A stretch of DNA of 64,000 nucleotides from Lithospermum erythrorhizon. Lineage: Eukaryota; Streptophyta; Magnoliopsida; Boraginales; Boraginaceae. Positions within the stretch are counted from its first letter, which is position 1, and the number at the start of each line of letters is the position of its first letter. Where the stretch lies: assembly GCA_019722365.1 (NCBI GenBank), contig JADFUC010001991.1:1-64000 (forward strand), given 5' to 3'. A program made the translations under genes and the position numbers. The notes below the pieces were generated by a model. The model was given only the letters and a program-made list of their open reading frames with translations. It was not told the DNA's origin and ran no database searches. Shown here in pieces: positions 63,101 through 64,000 of the stretch.

Positions 63101-64000
63101 TAACCTCGACGAAGGGAAGGAACCGTGATGCGAAGAAATAACAACGCAGCGATACCGAATGCGGCAACGATGCGATGCGAGAAGTGCGGACAATAACGTC
63201 GACGTCATCAGCGGTATTTCGACTCTTGGGCAATTCGCGAAGTCGTCGACGATCCGGCAAGCCATCGGCGGATCAGGTACCGCAAACGACTCAGGCGTCG
63301 TACTTAGCGGTCAACTAGCGTCTTCCCCGACTGGATGACACGGCAAATCAATCAGCAGGCTGCGCCAAAATTGCAATAAATAACCAATCGTCAGCAGCGA
63401 CTGCGTATGAAGTGCCAGTACTCACCGCGAAAAAAGCCATATATGGCACGTGACAACTACTGGCGCGACTGGTATGGCTCCCGCGCCCCGTCAACGCTAA
63501 GCAGCGTTCAAGTATGATATAACGATAACTGCTGCTACTTGCTAGTTCGTCTAGTACTCGACTTTAAGTTCGCAACTCCATTTTAATTCCATTACTGGTT
63601 GCAAAGCCATAAAGCTGAATATTAACAGCGGTATATCCACAATCTCCAGGCATTTCTGGCAAACTTTCGACTGGCTGCTGTTTCTTTCGACAACTGGCTG
63701 GCAACTTATAATAAAGGTCCCCAGTATACCATTTTAAAATGGATTTTAATCAACAATGTGAAGTCAAGCCTTCCATGAATGTGAAGTACTGTAACAATTC
63801 CAACAAGCAACTGATTGGATCTGAAACATTGTGCAATTTAAACATGCTGCACCGGCGGAAAGGCTCAAGACCTTTCTTGTTGGTAAATGCTAAAATTGAA
63901 AATCGTCTGAAACAGAAAGAATGAAAAATCAAAATGGTGAGGTGAGGGTTGGTGAGGTGAACACGACATCGCTGCTCTTGGTGATGCTGACTTTAGATTT
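57178..64000 (-). other. Error-rich inverted copy of 48.35-57.18 kb
   Basis: No independent gene is seen. Read on the minus strand it is, from right to left, LTR D (about 64000-62301), the end of element B's internal part (62300 to about 61400), the 3' LTR of B (about 61400-59340), the CACTA transposase remnant (about 59340-58300) and LTR C (58300-57178). It is 6.8 kb against 8.8 kb for the other arm and differs by frequent substitutions and indels. All frames in it, such as 57060-57485 and 58600-58818, are by-products. Confidence 0.88.

Larger units (their letters stand above)
48350..64000. repeat. Giant inverted repeat (palindrome) centred near 57,177
   Basis: GCGGTATGATT (57151-57161) meets its inverse AATCATACCGC (57193-57203). 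Moving outward, anchors pair in order: 55850-56010 with 57930-58075, 54060-54280 with 59150-59360, 52560-52780 with 60350-60545, 51780-51990 with 60990-61150, 51236-51300 with 61575-61645, 50500-50780 with 62050-62350, 50080-50225 with 62605-62735, 49870-49950 with 62840-62920, and 48430-48990 with 63560-63930. The order never breaks. The repeat covers transposon junctions and continues past the window end. Confidence 0.93.

Noticed and set aside
57178..64000. A separate bacterial or foreign region, suggested by its higher CG and odd composition
   Set aside because: Anchors over its whole length match the reverse complement of 48.35-57.18 kb, so the composition reflects sequence errors on plant repeats.

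Overview
The window is nuclear DNA from a flowering plant, most likely a eudicot. It holds one recognisable host gene in a field of nested transposable elements. The signs are plant-type Ty3/gypsy elements with 2-3 kb LTRs that begin TGTAATAACCCG, Stowaway, hAT and CACTA DNA transposons, a tRNA-derived SINE, a nuclear copy of a plastid tRNA, and an NCED gene with a plastid transit peptide. No prokaryotic operon, CRISPR array or phage gene is present, and most open frames are chance frames in repeats or AT-rich spacer.

Layout. 0.26-8.2 kb: a long-TIR (Mutator-like) non-autonomous element carrying a MITE, an LTR remnant, a hAT element with a second hAT inside it (perfect 8-bp target duplication), a 1.6-kb LTR-like repeat and a Stowaway MITE. 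8.9-25.0 kb: remains of two gypsy families. Family E contributes a decayed internal stretch and a 2.8-kb LTR. Element A (13.8-25.0 kb) is a chromovirus-like gypsy element with gag, protease, RT, RNase H, integrase and chromodomain-type motifs, all frameshifted. Its 5' LTR is split by a second E LTR. 25-28 kb: LTR fragments and spacer.

28.6-31.2 kb: the only intact gene, a 9-cis-epoxycarotenoid dioxygenase (NCED, abscisic acid synthesis), 611 residues with all four iron-binding histidines. It carries one 143-bp intron. Most NCED genes have none, and this intron is bordered by a near-perfect 12-bp repeat that contains AGGT at each splice junction. This looks like recent intron gain and is the most interesting biological feature of the window.

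31-40.3 kb: AT-rich spacer with a plastid trnL-UAG fragment, a G-rich block beside a local duplication, second copies of the MITE and of the 1.6-kb repeat, and a further hAT element. 40.4-55.6 kb: a CACTA (En/Spm) element with terminal CACTA, CGTCAC-rich subterminal DNA and a 108-bp tandem array, reappearing at 54-55.6 kb as a broken minus-strand TNP2-like transposase. Between the two parts sits gypsy element B (41.9-54.1 kb), which in turn contains an LTR of family C split by an LTR of family D.

48.35-64.0 kb is one giant inverted repeat centred near 57,177. The right arm (57.2-64.0 kb) is a shorter, error-rich reverse complement of the left arm. Its differences are private to it when three copies of the same LTR are compared. 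A fold-back long-read chimera left unpolished in the assembly explains this best. A real inverted duplication is the alternative.
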